Part shown: piece after piece, positions 27,778 through 36,505 of the stretch
Layout of the letters: each line of letters begins with the position of its first letter
Position numbering within the stretch: position 1 is the stretch's first letter
Assembly (NCBI RefSeq): GCF_000153485.2
Contig: NC_018721.1
Coordinates: forward strand, 3,100,001-3,164,000
DNA length: 64,000 bases
DNA from: Psychroflexus torquis ATCC 700755
GTDB lineage: Bacteria; Bacteroidota; Bacteroidia; Flavobacteriales; Flavobacteriaceae
Direction of reading: 5' to 3'
The notes under the pieces: model-generated
The model's database searches: none
Seen by the model: the letters and a program-made list of their open reading frames with translations, nothing else
Told to the model about the DNA's origin: nothing
Translations under genes and position numbers: made by a program

Positions 27778-29169
27778 TTAGACTTCAAATAAGAGTTCCC
27801 CCTCCAAAACCTGTTGACTTACTTTTTGAATCAGTGTAAGCTGGTCTCTTAAACTTTGATCTCCATTCAATTTATGGTGCTTTAAGAGTCCCAAAATGGC
27901 TTTATCCTGAGCGCGGCCTTTGTCCATAGCCTCCTTATAGGAAACTTCTTCACTAAAGGTGACTAGAGAATATTTAGAAAAATACTCTTTAGGAAATTCT
28001 TTTTCTAGAGCCAGTTCAAGCTTACGCTTTTCCAAAAATAAATCTTGAGCCGTGTGGGATTTCATTTCATGAAAATTATCCAAAGCCAAGTCAGCAATGG
28101 CATCTGCATTTGGTTTTCTAGACTCGCTAAACACCTTAAAAGCTGTTTTTAAATCGAAATTGCTTTCTTCTAAAATATCATCAAATTCCACAACATCTTC
28201 AAACGAGGCATTCATCCCTTGACCGTAAAACGGAACAATTGCATGAGAGGCATCTCCCATAAGAAGTGCTTTTCCATAAGTCCACGGATCACACCTCACA
28301 GTACCTAAAGGCGCCGTAGGATTTTCAAAAAATTCAGTCCCTAAATTAGGCATCAAAGCGAGGGCGTCTGGGTAGTCGGTTTTGAAGTAGTCTTCAACGC
28401 TTTCTGCAGTGGTTAAGGAATTAAAATTATTCAGGCCACCTTCATAAGCCAAGAATAAGGTGACCGTGAAGCTCTTGTCTTGGTTGGGTAAGGCAATCAA
28501 CATATTTTCTCCTCTTGGCCAAATGTGCAATGCTCCTTTTTCTGCTGCATACTCACTTTCAGCACTGGGAGGAAACGTCAATTCTTTATAGCCATGAGTC
28601 AAGAAATTTTGAGAATGACTGAACAAGAAACCTCGTTCTTTTTCCATTTGTTGCCTCACGACAGAGCCAGCACCATCAGTACCAAAAATCACATCTGCTT
28701 CTATGGTATATTCTGAATTGGAATCTGCTGTCTTAAAACTCGCGTGGGCTTGCTTCAAATCTACATGAACACAAGAGTGATTGAATTTAAGATCAACATT
28801 TTTGAAGGTATCCAACTCATCCAATAGAATTTTATTGAGACCGCTTCTAGAAATGGAGTTGATGTACTCTCCATCTCTTCCGCTGTATTTTGAAAGCTGA
28901 GTATGGCCTTCTTTATCGTGGAGCATACGTCCTAACATAGGAATGCAATAGGCTTCAATTTTATGTTCCAAGCCTACCCGTTTTATACCTTTTAGGCCTC
29001 TATTCGAAAGGGCTAAGTTGATAGAGCGACCTGCGGATAAAGCGACAGTCCTCATGTCTTCTCTTTTTTCGACTAAAGTCACTTGGTAGCCACGTTGAGC
29101 AAGGCGAAGAGCTAGCAGCGATCCGCAAAGACCGGCACCTATAATAAGTACAGATTCAGTTTTAAGCAT
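27778..29169 (-). CDS. kmo: Kynurenine 3-monooxygenase
   Basis: The 463-residue FAD enzyme hydroxylates L-kynurenine with NADPH and O2. The FAD motif GAGLCGSLLALRLA lies at about residues 10-23, the second FAD motif GDASHAIVPFYGQGMNASFED at about 300-320 (split in family alignments), and the basic SRPNADAIADLA segment follows. The length equals that of the characterised bacterial and human enzymes minus the C-terminal membrane anchor. It overlaps the upstream kynU by eight bases, so the two enzymes are coupled and act in sequence. Confidence 0.93.
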   Translation of the reverse strand: MLKTESVLIIGAGLCGSLLALRLAQRGYQVTLVEKREDMRTVALSAGRSINLALSNRGLKGIKRVGLEHKIEAYCIPMLGRMLHDKEGHTQLSKYSGRDGEYINSISRSGLNKILLDELDTFKNVDLKFNHSCVHVDLKQAHASFKTADSNSEYTIEADVIFGTDGAGSVVRQQMEKERGFLFSHSQNFLTHGYKELTFPPSAESEYAAEKGALHIWPRGENMLIALPNQDKSFTVTLFLAYEGGLNNFNSLTTAESVEDYFKTDYPDALALMPNLGTEFFENPTAPLGTVRCDPWTYGKALLMGDASHAIVPFYGQGMNASFEDVVEFDDILEESNFDLKTAFKVFSESRKPNADAIADLALDNFHEMKSHTAQDLFLEKRKLELALEKEFPKEYFSKYSLVTFSEEVSYKEAMDKGRAQDKAILGLLKHHKLNGDQSLRDQLTLIQKVSQQVLEGELLFEV

Positions 29170-30430
29170 ATAAGCAGTTTTTTAAAATTTGTACAAAGGT
29201 GAATACATCCGTATAAGAATTATAGAGTGGAGCAGGAGCGATCCGGATCACATCAGGTTCTCTCCAGTCTGCCACCACACCTTTGTCCATCAATTGATGG
29301 AATAGTGATTTATTAGCATTTTTAACTTGTATAGACAATTGGCAACCCCTTTCTTCAGGGGACCTCGGGGTTAAAATTGAAATCTCCTCCATGTCTAAAT
29401 CATCGATGAGAAATTCCAGAAAACCAGTTAAAAGCACAGATTTTTTTCTAATGTTGTCAAAGCCTGCTTTATCAAAAAGATCCAAAGATGATCGAGTCCC
29501 CGCTAAAGATAGAATTGGCGGATTGCTCAATTGCCATCCGTCAGCGGTTGGAATAGGGTCGAAGTCTACCCGCATATTAAACCGCGAGTCTTTGTTATGC
29601 CCCCACCATCCTACGAAGCGATTGATATGCTCATCGGCAATATGTTTTTCATGTATAAAACAACCGCCTAAACTTCCAGGCCCAGAGTTGAGGTACTTAT
29701 AGGTGCACCACACGGCAAAGTCGGCACCAATGTTGTGCAAATTGGGTTGGATGTTTCCAGCTCCGTGCGCCAAGTCAAAACCAACGGTGATGTCCTTTGT
29801 TTTCGACACCTCTGTAATTCGTTTTAAATCATAAGCTTGACCAGAATAATAATTGGTACTGCCTATCATCACCAAAGCAATCTCATTGCCGTGTTCCTTG
29901 ACAATGTGTTCAAAATCTTCTGTTCTGCAGAGATGCTCACCAGGTCTCGGTTTCCATAATAGCAGTCCCTCTTGAGGATCTATATTATGAAATTTTAATT
30001 GAGATTTTACGGCATATATGTCAGACGGAAAAGCATCACTTTCTATGACGATCTTAAACCTTTTGGGAGTTGGCTTATAAAAAGAAACCATCATGAGGTG
30101 TAGGTTCACCGTGAGGGTATTCATAATGACCACTTCTTGGGGTAGAGCACCAACTATTTTAGCCATTGATCCAGCGAGGTCCTCATTAGAGGTCATCCAC
30201 GGATGTGTTGCATGGCTATGACCTTCTACGCCTAGATTTGCCCAGTCTTGTAATTCTTGCTGAATAAAAGCAGAGGTTTGTTTAGGTTGGAGTCCTAGCG
30301 AATTCCCACACAAATAAACTTTTGTAGAGCCATCTTTCGCCTTAGGAAAAAGAAACTCAGATCGATAGGCTCTCAGCGGATCAGCCTCGTCTAGTTGTTC
30401 TGCAAATACTTTAGTGTTTAGATATTTCAT
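29162..30430 (-). CDS. kynU: Kynureninase
   Basis: The 422-residue PLP enzyme cleaves 3-hydroxykynurenine to 3-hydroxyanthranilate and alanine. The characteristic parts are LCGNSLGLQPKQT near the N-terminus, FDLAHGAGNIQ (about 215) and the PLP lysine in CTYKYLNSGPG (about 238-248). With kmo it forms an operon. The upstream steps (tryptophan 2,3-dioxygenase, formamidase) are not in the window and may be elsewhere. Confidence 0.94.
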   Translation of the reverse strand: MKYLNTKVFAEQLDEADPLRAYRSEFLFPKAKDGSTKVYLCGNSLGLQPKQTSAFIQQELQDWANLGVEGHSHATHPWMTSNEDLAGSMAKIVGALPQEVVIMNTLTVNLHLMMVSFYKPTPKRFKIVIESDAFPSDIYAVKSQLKFHNIDPQEGLLLWKPRPGEHLCRTEDFEHIVKEHGNEIALVMIGSTNYYSGQAYDLKRITEVSKTKDITVGFDLAHGAGNIQPNLHNIGADFAVWCTYKYLNSGPGSLGGCFIHEKHIADEHINRFVGWWGHNKDSRFNMRVDFDPIPTADGWQLSNPPILSLAGTRSSLDLFDKAGFDNIRKKSVLLTGFLEFLIDDLDMEEISILTPRSPEERGCQLSIQVKNANKSLFHQLMDKGVVADWREPDVIRIAPAPLYNSYTDVFTFVQILKNCLYA

Positions 30431-30433
30431 ATA

Positions 30434-31126
30434 TTAATTAACACTGATGTTTGTAAAATACAATCTAAAATTGCCGTCTTTGGTCTTATGATTTTTGGCC
30501 AATCGTAGACCCTTAAAATCTTCGTAATCTTCCCAGGTAGTCACCAATACTGGTTTTTTACTCCCATTTGGAATATAAGACCACTCTTGAATTCTCATGG
30601 CATCATCCAAATAGATTTTATAAGTATCTCCTGGTGTGTAGCCTGCTGTTTCTGAATACATTACCGTGACTTCTGTTAATTTTTCTTTAGAAATAGGAGC
30701 TTCTACATTTTCTTGAGTTTCGTAATCAAAATTTTCATCCCAAACCAACTGAAATGGAAAGACTAGCCAATATTTATCATTGATAAAAGCTTGATCTATC
30801 GACTTTAATTCTTCCGTCATTTCACTTCTTTTATACGTGACGGTGGTGTCCTTGGTCGTCATACTCACTTGGTCAATTTTTGGATTCCATTCCCAAGACC
30901 GCTCGGAGTGGTTTTCTCCAGCATCTACATTGAAGGTATATTTAAAAGTTTCTACATCCGACCAGTTGCTATAGCCATTGGCATTGGCAATTTCTTCAAG
31001 TAAACTAGGCTCTTCCATTGAGGTTTCACCAGCTTCTGGGGAAGACTGATTTTCTTCTTTTTTATCTTTCTGAGATTGGCAGCTCCAAAGGACTACCGAT
31101 AATAGAATAAATGTAAAGATTTTCAT
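30434..31126 (-). CDS. DUF6503 family lipoprotein
   Basis: The 230-residue protein has a lipoprotein signal (FTFILLSVVLWSC, Cys at about 16). The DUF6503-type body has ANANGYSNWSDVETFKYTFNV, SWEWNPKIDQVSM, INDKYWLVFPFQLVWD and TTWEDYEDFKGL. The role is unknown; it is probably exposed in the periplasm or on the outer membrane. It precedes kynU by three bases on the same strand and is likely the first gene of that operon. A promoter box lies at 31140-31147. Confidence 0.72.
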   Translation of the reverse strand: MKIFTFILLSVVLWSCQSQKDKKEENQSSPEAGETSMEEPSLLEEIANANGYSNWSDVETFKYTFNVDAGENHSERSWEWNPKIDQVSMTTKDTTVTYKRSEMTEELKSIDQAFINDKYWLVFPFQLVWDENFDYETQENVEAPISKEKLTEVTVMYSETAGYTPGDTYKIYLDDAMRIQEWSYIPNGSKKPVLVTTWEDYEDFKGLRLAKNHKTKDGNFRLYFTNISVN

Positions 31127-31139
31127 GATTTGTTTTCCA

Positions 31140-31147
31140 CAAAGTTA
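31140..31147 (-). promoter_or_regulatory. Promoter -7 box for the DUF6503-kynU-kmo group
   Basis: The minus strand reads TAACTTTG, matching TAnnTTTG, 14 bases before the ATG at 31126. Confidence 0.45.
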
Positions 31148-31484
31148 AACTTTTCAATGAGCCTCTACAAATTATGTCTTTTGGAAGTCTTATTTATTAA
31201 CATTTGTAGGATGTAAAAACACAGGACTTCCTAAAGACTTTTCCATAAACTCAGTTATATCCCTAAAAAACGTCAATCTCTAGGGTTTTTCACCGATAGT
31301 TATAAAATCCACTAACCCATACCAATCATCGCACTCCCTTTCAAGAAGCGACTGCACGAATTACATTCAGTATGAGTAGTTCTAGAGAAGAATATTAACT
31401 GACATGGGAAAGCAATCAATCCCACCTTCATCTAAACTTTTAAAAATATCAAATGAGTAGAATACTACTTATTAGTTTAGTTCA
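31148..31484. other. Intergenic region between the kynurenine group and selD
   Basis: There is no ORF or known motif. A loose inverted repeat (TTTGGAAGTCTT near 31173 and AGGACTTCC near 31223) spans about 65 bases and could be a terminator or a remnant. Nothing else is seen. Confidence 0.4.
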
Positions 31485-32528
31485 CTATTCTTTGTCATTT
31501 ATATAAATTGGCGATTCCGATTTTTCTATGAGTTCTCCTATCGGTTCTGCAAAAAGACCCTTACTTTTTAGAATCGATTCAACTTTTTGAGAAGCCTCTT
31601 TTTTGACAGCAATTAATAATCCTCCACTGGTTTGTGGATCACATAAGATATGTCGTTGCTTTTCATCTTCGATGTTAAGCTTGTGACCGTAACTTTCCCA
31701 ATTTCTCAGCGTTCCACCGGGGATACATTTTTTGTCTAGATAACCATGAATCTCATCGAAAATTGGCACTTTATCATAATTAACAATAGCAGATACATCA
31801 CTAGCTTCACACACTTCAAGTAAATGTCCCATGAGTCCAAATCCAGTGACATCGGTTAAAGCTGTTACCTCGTTAATCTCTGAAAGATCCATTCCAACAT
31901 CATTTAGAACCATCATCGAGTTGGCAGCAATATCTTTATGGTCTTCCTCTAGAACACCTTTCTTTTGTGCTGTAGCCAAAATACCAATACCTAAAGGTTT
32001 GGTTAGATAAAGAATGCTTCCTGCCTCTGCTTTATCATTTCGCTTTAAATTAGAGAGGGTAACCGACCCTGTAACTGCAAGCCCAAAAACAGGTTCTGGA
32101 TTATCAATACTATGACCACCTGCAAGCAGTATTCCTGCATCAGAGCAGGCTTTTCTCCCACCTTCCATTACTTGGGCAGCAACTTCAGGGGCAATTTTAT
32201 CAATAGGCCAACCTAGAATTGCAATCGCCATTAATGGCTTTCCTCCCATAGCATATACATCGCTTATAGCATTGGTAGCCGCTATTCTTCCAAAAGTGAA
32301 AGGGTCGTCCACAATGGGCATGAAAAAATCTGTGGTACTGATGATACCAATTCCACTTCCCATATCGTATACCGCAGCATCGTCTCTAGTATCGTTACCC
32401 ACTAGAAGATGTGAGTCTTCAACTTGAGGAGAGCTAGACGCTAATATGGTAGTTAATACCTTAGGTGATATTTTACAGCCACAGCCTGCACCATGACTAA
32501 AACTTGTTAATTTTATACCTTCGTTCAT
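31485..32528 (-). CDS. selD: Selenide, water dikinase
   Basis: The 347-residue protein makes selenophosphate from selenide and ATP. The catalytic position is GAGCGCK (about residues 14-20), a cysteine version rather than selenocysteine. Other marks are [29 protein letters not shown] and [12 protein letters not shown]. It lies four bases downstream of mnmH. With no selA or selB in the window, the visible use of selenophosphate is tRNA selenouridine. Confidence 0.95.
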   Translation of the reverse strand: MNEGIKLTSFSHGAGCGCKISPKVLTTILASSSPQVEDSHLLVGNDTRDDAAVYDMGSGIGIISTTDFFMPIVDDPFTFGRIAATNAISDVYAMGGKPLMAIAILGWPIDKIAPEVAAQVMEGGRKACSDAGILLAGGHSIDNPEPVFGLAVTGSVTLSNLKRNDKAEAGSILYLTKPLGIGILATAQKKGVLEEDHKDIAANSMMVLNDVGMDLSEINEVTALTDVTGFGLMGHLLEVCEASDVSAIVNYDKVPIFDEIHGYLDKKCIPGGTLRNWESYGHKLNIEDEKQRHILCDPQTSGGLLIAVKKEASQKVESILKSKGLFAEPIGELIEKSESPIYINDKE

Positions 32529-32532
32529 TTAT

Positions 32533-33555
32533 TTAATTTGTTAAGCTCATTAAAAATTTTGCTGTTTCTTCTGGATTCACTGTTGGAATCTCAAATTTTA
32601 GAATTGTAGATTCCTCACGCTTTTGTAATCCTCCTAAGTAAGCTTTGTCGTAATAAAAAAGTGTGATCTCTACGACTTTATAATAATCTCGGCTTTCAAG
32701 TGCCTCTAAGGCGAATTTAGCTTTATCGTATCCAAGCCTTTTAGTTATTTTACTAATGGCCTCTTGTAATTTATCATGGGTTAAACTTGCATACGTATCC
32801 ACAAGGTGTTTTGTTCTTTCCTGAAAAGGAACATCTAAAAAATAGACAGGCATAGTTCTTATTTTAAGATAAAATGCATCAGGAATTATCACCTTTCCTA
32901 TGGACTTACTTTCATCTTCAACCCATATTGGTAGCTTAGGATTTAAACCTTGTACTACTGAAAACAGATTATTTTGAAATTGTTCTGTAGTTGGTTGAGG
33001 TGGAAGATCGATACCTCCAAAAGCAGAACCTCTATGGTTGGCTAGCCCTTCTAAGTCGATTATCTGTTGTCCTTTCTGTTCTAAAGAGTGTAGTATTTCA
33101 GTTTTACCAGAACCGGTATACCCACTTAAAATTTTAAGGTTTAACGGGTGTTCAAAAAATTGGAGCACATAATTTCTAAAAGCCTTGTACCCTTTTTCAA
33201 TAACATACACTTTTTCAAAACCGTTATCTATAAGATGATCGGCAAAAGCATTACTTCTCATTCCTCCACGCCAACACTGTATCACAACTTCCTTTTCAGG
33301 GGCGATCTCAATAGACTTGCTTATAAAATCATTTAGTTTGGGTTTTACAAATTCATACCCGATTTCAAAGGCCCTTTCTTTTGACTCCTTTTTATAGGCC
33401 GTGCCGACTACGGCACGTTCTTCATCAGTAAATAATTCAAGATTATTAGCATTGGGAATATGTCCTTTTGCAAATTCTCCAGGTGATCTGACATCGATAA
33501 TTGGTATATGCTTTAGATTGTGAAAGTAGAAGTCTACGGTAATAATTTGTTTCAT
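32533..33555 (-). CDS. mnmH: tRNA 2-selenouridine synthase
   Basis: I start at MKQIITVDFYFHNLK; a longer frame of 12 codons upstream has no family support. The 340-residue protein has an N-terminal rhodanese domain with the catalytic Cys in QCWRGGMRS (about 84-92) and a C-terminal P-loop domain with GYTGSGKT (about 142-149). It replaces sulfur by selenium in the wobble 2-thiouridine of some tRNAs, using selenophosphate from the adjacent SelD. Confidence 0.92.
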   Translation of the reverse strand: MKQIITVDFYFHNLKHIPIIDVRSPGEFAKGHIPNANNLELFTDEERAVVGTAYKKESKERAFEIGYEFVKPKLNDFISKSIEIAPEKEVVIQCWRGGMRSNAFADHLIDNGFEKVYVIEKGYKAFRNYVLQFFEHPLNLKILSGYTGSGKTEILHSLEQKGQQIIDLEGLANHRGSAFGGIDLPPQPTTEQFQNNLFSVVQGLNPKLPIWVEDESKSIGKVIIPDAFYLKIRTMPVYFLDVPFQERTKHLVDTYASLTHDKLQEAISKITKRLGYDKAKFALEALESRDYYKVVEITLFYYDKAYLGGLQKREESTILKFEIPTVNPEETAKFLMSLTN

Positions 33556-34526
33556 CTTAACATCTATATAAAGTATTAAAAGTAAACTCACAACATAACA
33601 TTGGCTGCTATATTTAAATGAGTATACTCAATGGTTTTTTAATTAGCAGAATAGTCTTATCAGCGGAATTAATATGGTTTTTAATGAGACAAAAGTACAG
33701 CTAATCCATTGGTTATTTAAACCACTTAACATTAATCTCTATAAATACTGTACAACAATTGTATGCTGATTGTTCATACATTTTACTTAAGTACCGTGTA
33801 TGTTGAATATATCTTTGGTATTTAATCCCACTAGTTGTAATTTTCTAAAAAGGAAATAAAAATGACCCTTTGTTGAACTTTCTAAAAATTTTCAGAACGG
33901 TATTATAACAGCGAACTTTATGAAAAAGCACTTAAGTATAAGCATAAACACCATTGTATTGATATGAGACTGTACACATAAACTTTAATAAATGGAGTGG
34001 TATTAAACTTATCGATAATGTTAACAAGCTATCCTAAAAAAGCTTTTTCTGTAAAACTAAAATATTAAGGATTTGGAGATTTACAAGCGGTGGAGCTGTA
34101 TTTTAAAAAAATTGGAATTCTAAGTTTCAATTTTGAGTTGACTTTTCACTTATATTTACTTTAGGATTATGAAAGAGAAAAAGAATGGTCTGAATTGAAC
34201 TTTTCTAAAACCATTAAGGAGAAAGAAATCATTAAGACTTAAAATCTATTACTTACAACTCATATTTTATGGAGACAGAAGTCAGTAGAAAATAGTGTAA
34301 GCCATTTTGGGGTTGTGCAGATTTATATTTTATTGAGTTTAAAAAGAAAAAGATAAAACAAAATGCAAAAGCCTTGGCTAAGTGCTTAATCGGAAATTCA
34401 ATGTTTTTAATTCCCTTAATAACTAGATACAACAAGGTAATAGCAAGCAGGGTAGGGTGAAGGATGTCCCTTTACCTTTGTTAACATCACCTTACCAACA
34501 ACTACACTTACAGTTGTTATAAATAG
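33556..34526. other. Decayed intergenic region, no recognisable gene
   Basis: About 970 bases with no convincing ORF. The region is AT-rich and contains only fragments; a few frames of 60 codons or so have no family features. I see no repeat with other parts of the window apart from general base composition. It marks the beginning of the degraded accessory region. Confidence 0.45.
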
Positions 34527-34553
34527 TTGAATACCCGAAATTTCGTACATTTG
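34527..34553 (+). promoter_or_regulatory. Promoter for the antitoxin-like/zeta-toxin-like pair
   Basis: TTG at 34527-34529 and TACATTTG at 34546-34553 fit the Bacteroidota TTG / TAnnTTTG promoter. The ATG follows five bases later, so the leader is very short. Confidence 0.5.
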
Positions 34554-34558
34554 TATTT

Positions 34559-34720
34559 ATGGGTACTAAACAAGATATACTGATACATTTATCAGAGCTT
34601 AAAGAGAGACTTGCACAGGAAATGCCTAAAGTTCGTAAAGAAATTCGTCTATATGAGGAAAAACGAACCAAAGGGCAATTAACTGAAAAACCTGTTCTTG
34701 GGCCTCAGTTTAATGTCTAA
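34559..34720 (+). CDS. Small antitoxin-like protein upstream of the zeta-toxin-like gene
   Basis: This 53-residue ORF (MGTKQDILIHLSELKER...) is helical and charged, has its own promoter and overlaps the toxin-like start by eight bases. Small proteins of this kind precede zeta-toxin-like kinases in flavobacteria, which suggests an antitoxin, but no DNA-binding motif is clear. It is the only intact part of the module. Confidence 0.5.
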   Translation: MGTKQDILIHLSELKERLAQEMPKVRKEIRLYEEKRTKGQLTEKPVLGPQFNV

Positions 34721-35315
34721 ATCCATATTATTAATAGTTGCCTGCTGTAACGGTTCTGGAAAATCATCATTCTCTAAGGCTTTATCTCCAAACAATTCAT
34801 TTCCGTACGATTACGACTTGGTATTCCTTGATTTTTATAATTCACTAATTGACAGTGAATTGAAATAAAAAATCGCTCATAATTTGTCATCTAATAATTT
34901 ACAAACAAGTATTGAAACTGCAATAGCACAAAAGGAGAACTTCTGCTACGAAACTAATTTTAATACCACACCACTTTATTGGCCGACAATTTTTAAGCAA
35001 TAAGATTACCGATTAGAACTTGCTTTCTTCTGTTTAGATTCTATCGATACAGCAAAAAAGCGAGTAAGAATAAGAGTGAAGAACGGCGGACATTTTGTGC
35101 CTGAATAAGAAATTGAAGAAAGATATAGATCAGGCTACAAACACTTAAATGAAAATTGGAAATTTTTTGATGCAATCCATTTACTTGAAACTAGTCAATA
35201 TGATCGTGAACCGAAGCACCTGTTGACTATTGAACAGAATGATCTTGTTATACTTGAATATTTTCCAAAATATTTGTATAAATTGATTCCGAATATTGCA
35301 AACAGAGTGAAATAA
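34713..35315 (+). pseudogene. Zeta-toxin-like P-loop kinase, broken by three in-frame ochre codons
   Basis: The 201-codon frame begins MSKSILLIVACCNGSGKSSF, with a Walker A motif typical of zeta toxin-like kinases, and continues through ENFCYETNF, RLELAFFCLDSID, AKKRVRIRVKNGGHFVPE and FPKYLYKLIPNIA to a normal stop at 35313. There is no frameshift, but TAA codons occur at 34866, 35001 and 35106, in places where relatives would have a charged or polar residue. The product would be cut to 51 residues. Zeta toxins phosphorylate UDP-sugars or similar; this copy is probably inactive. Confidence 0.72.
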
Positions 35316-35687
35316 AACGGTGGTAACACATACTATATCCAATGCGGTTTTCAATTTTGAATGGAACATTTTTAGATTAGCAAATCTATTTTTATGTTCG
35401 AGAAAACAAACATGGTGGAGAAGCGGGCTGTATATAGAGTATGACGTTGTAAAGCATTTAGGTAAGGTAAAGGGAGATAGTTTGCACTTTTAAAATTTAT
35501 AAATTGCTTGAAAAATAATTTATCATAGTCTGGAAAGCAAAAACTAAAATGGAATAAAAAGTATAATTTATTCACGAGTACTTAACTCAGAAGTACACTA
35601 TCACAGAACTTTGTTGGTCATTTAACATATCGCAACCTACTACTTACAAGTTGGTTTATCGGTTTGAAAAGATGGGGTTGTCGGGCT
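35316..35687. other. Decayed region with a solo IS110-type right end
   Basis: No intact gene is seen. At 35602-35616 the plus strand reads CACAGAACTTTGTTG, matching the right end of the two IS110 elements (CAGTTCTTTGTTG and CAGTACTTTGTTG). No transposase is attached. A short frame near 35395-35490 encodes a peptide that I do not recognise. Confidence 0.4.
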
Positions 35688-35874
35688 TATACCAATTTAG
35701 CATTCAAATGTCGTATAAAATCAGTTTCTTTTTCACTTATTAATCGTCATAAAATAGAACCGTAACTATGGCTATGCTTATATTTTTTTCCTCAACTAAG
35801 TAAAAAACCTGTGCTGAGTTACGTCGTAGTATAATTCAAATTTTTAATGCAACATTTAAAAATTAAATTGGTAT
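35688..35874. repeat. MITE-like palindromic repeat, copy B
   Basis: The ends TATACCAATTTA and TAAATTGGTAT are inverted repeats. It is 187 bp long and about 95% identical by eye to copy C. It shares the interior TTTTTTTCCTCAACTAAGTA and CCTGTGCTGAG blocks. Confidence 0.8.
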
Positions 35875-35879
35875 TAATT

Positions 35880-36003
35880 AAGCAAGAAAGAGTTCTGATT
35901 AACCACCCCAACAGAACTGATCATAAAGCTGATGATTCAATTTTTAAATTAAAAAACAAACACATGCTTTGGGGTGCGAAGAAAATTCGCAGATTGATAT
36001 GAT
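35880..36003 (+). pseudogene. IS481-type transposase remnant, N-terminal part
   Basis: A 41-codon frame ends at a TGA at 36001. It reads ...LKNKHMLWGAKKIRRLI, the HTH end of IS481-type transposases where family members have H.WGARKIR. It lies between MITE copies B and C, so the transposase gene has been split or deleted. Confidence 0.55.
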
Positions 36004-36045
36004 TTTTCCAATAGACCATAGCCTGAGAAAATACCAAAATAGGAT

Positions 36046-36232
36046 TATACCAATTTAGCATTCAAATGTCGGACAAAATTAGTTTCTCTTTCACTTATTA
36101 ATCGTCATAAAATAGAACCGTAACTATGGCTATGCTTATATTTTTTTCCTCAACTAAGTAAAAAACCTGTGCTGAGCTACGTCGTAGTATAATTCAAATT
36201 TTTAATACAACATTTAAAAACTAAATTGGTAT
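36046..36232. repeat. MITE-like palindromic repeat, copy C
   Basis: It has the same ends and length (187 bp) as copy B. It separates two remnants of an IS481-type transposase (35880-36003 and 36290-36412), so it probably landed in that element. Confidence 0.8.
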
Positions 36233-36289
36233 TACCCATGAACCATGATAGTGTGCCAAAATCAAGCTATGCTGCGGAAATCATATTAT

Positions 36290-36412
36290 TGAGTATATTT
36301 AACTGCTGGCCTTAAGAGAAAATACGTCAGTTCTGAAAATCAAGGAGATGGGAGTTGGGGAGTATTTTATAGAGATGTATTTTTAGGTTACTGTAATGAA
36401 AATAAGAGACAA
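36290..36412 (+). pseudogene. IS481-type transposase remnant, C-terminal part
   Basis: The plus-strand frame around 36340-36425 reads GDGSWGVFYRDVFLGY followed by a charged tail, which fits the C-terminal beta segment of IS481 transposases (DGIW.V.F....LGYFD). It has no start and ends in an early stop. Confidence 0.4.
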
Positions 36413-36461
36413 ACAAGTATCAATTAGGCTAAGTCAAAATCTAGTATAAAGCATGTGCCTT

Positions 36462-36469
36462 TAACTTTG
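36462..36469 (+). promoter_or_regulatory. Promoter -7 box for the agmatine-deiminase-like gene
   Basis: TAACTTTG fits TAnnTTTG; the ATG at 36506 is 36 bases downstream. Confidence 0.45.
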
Positions 36470-36505
36470 TAAACATCTGCCTTAACGAACATTTAAATAC
36501 ACAAT

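Noticed and set aside
31485..32528. selD could point to selenocysteine use
   Set aside because: The active site is a cysteine, and only mnmH is next to it; no selA, selB, selC or SECIS is seen.
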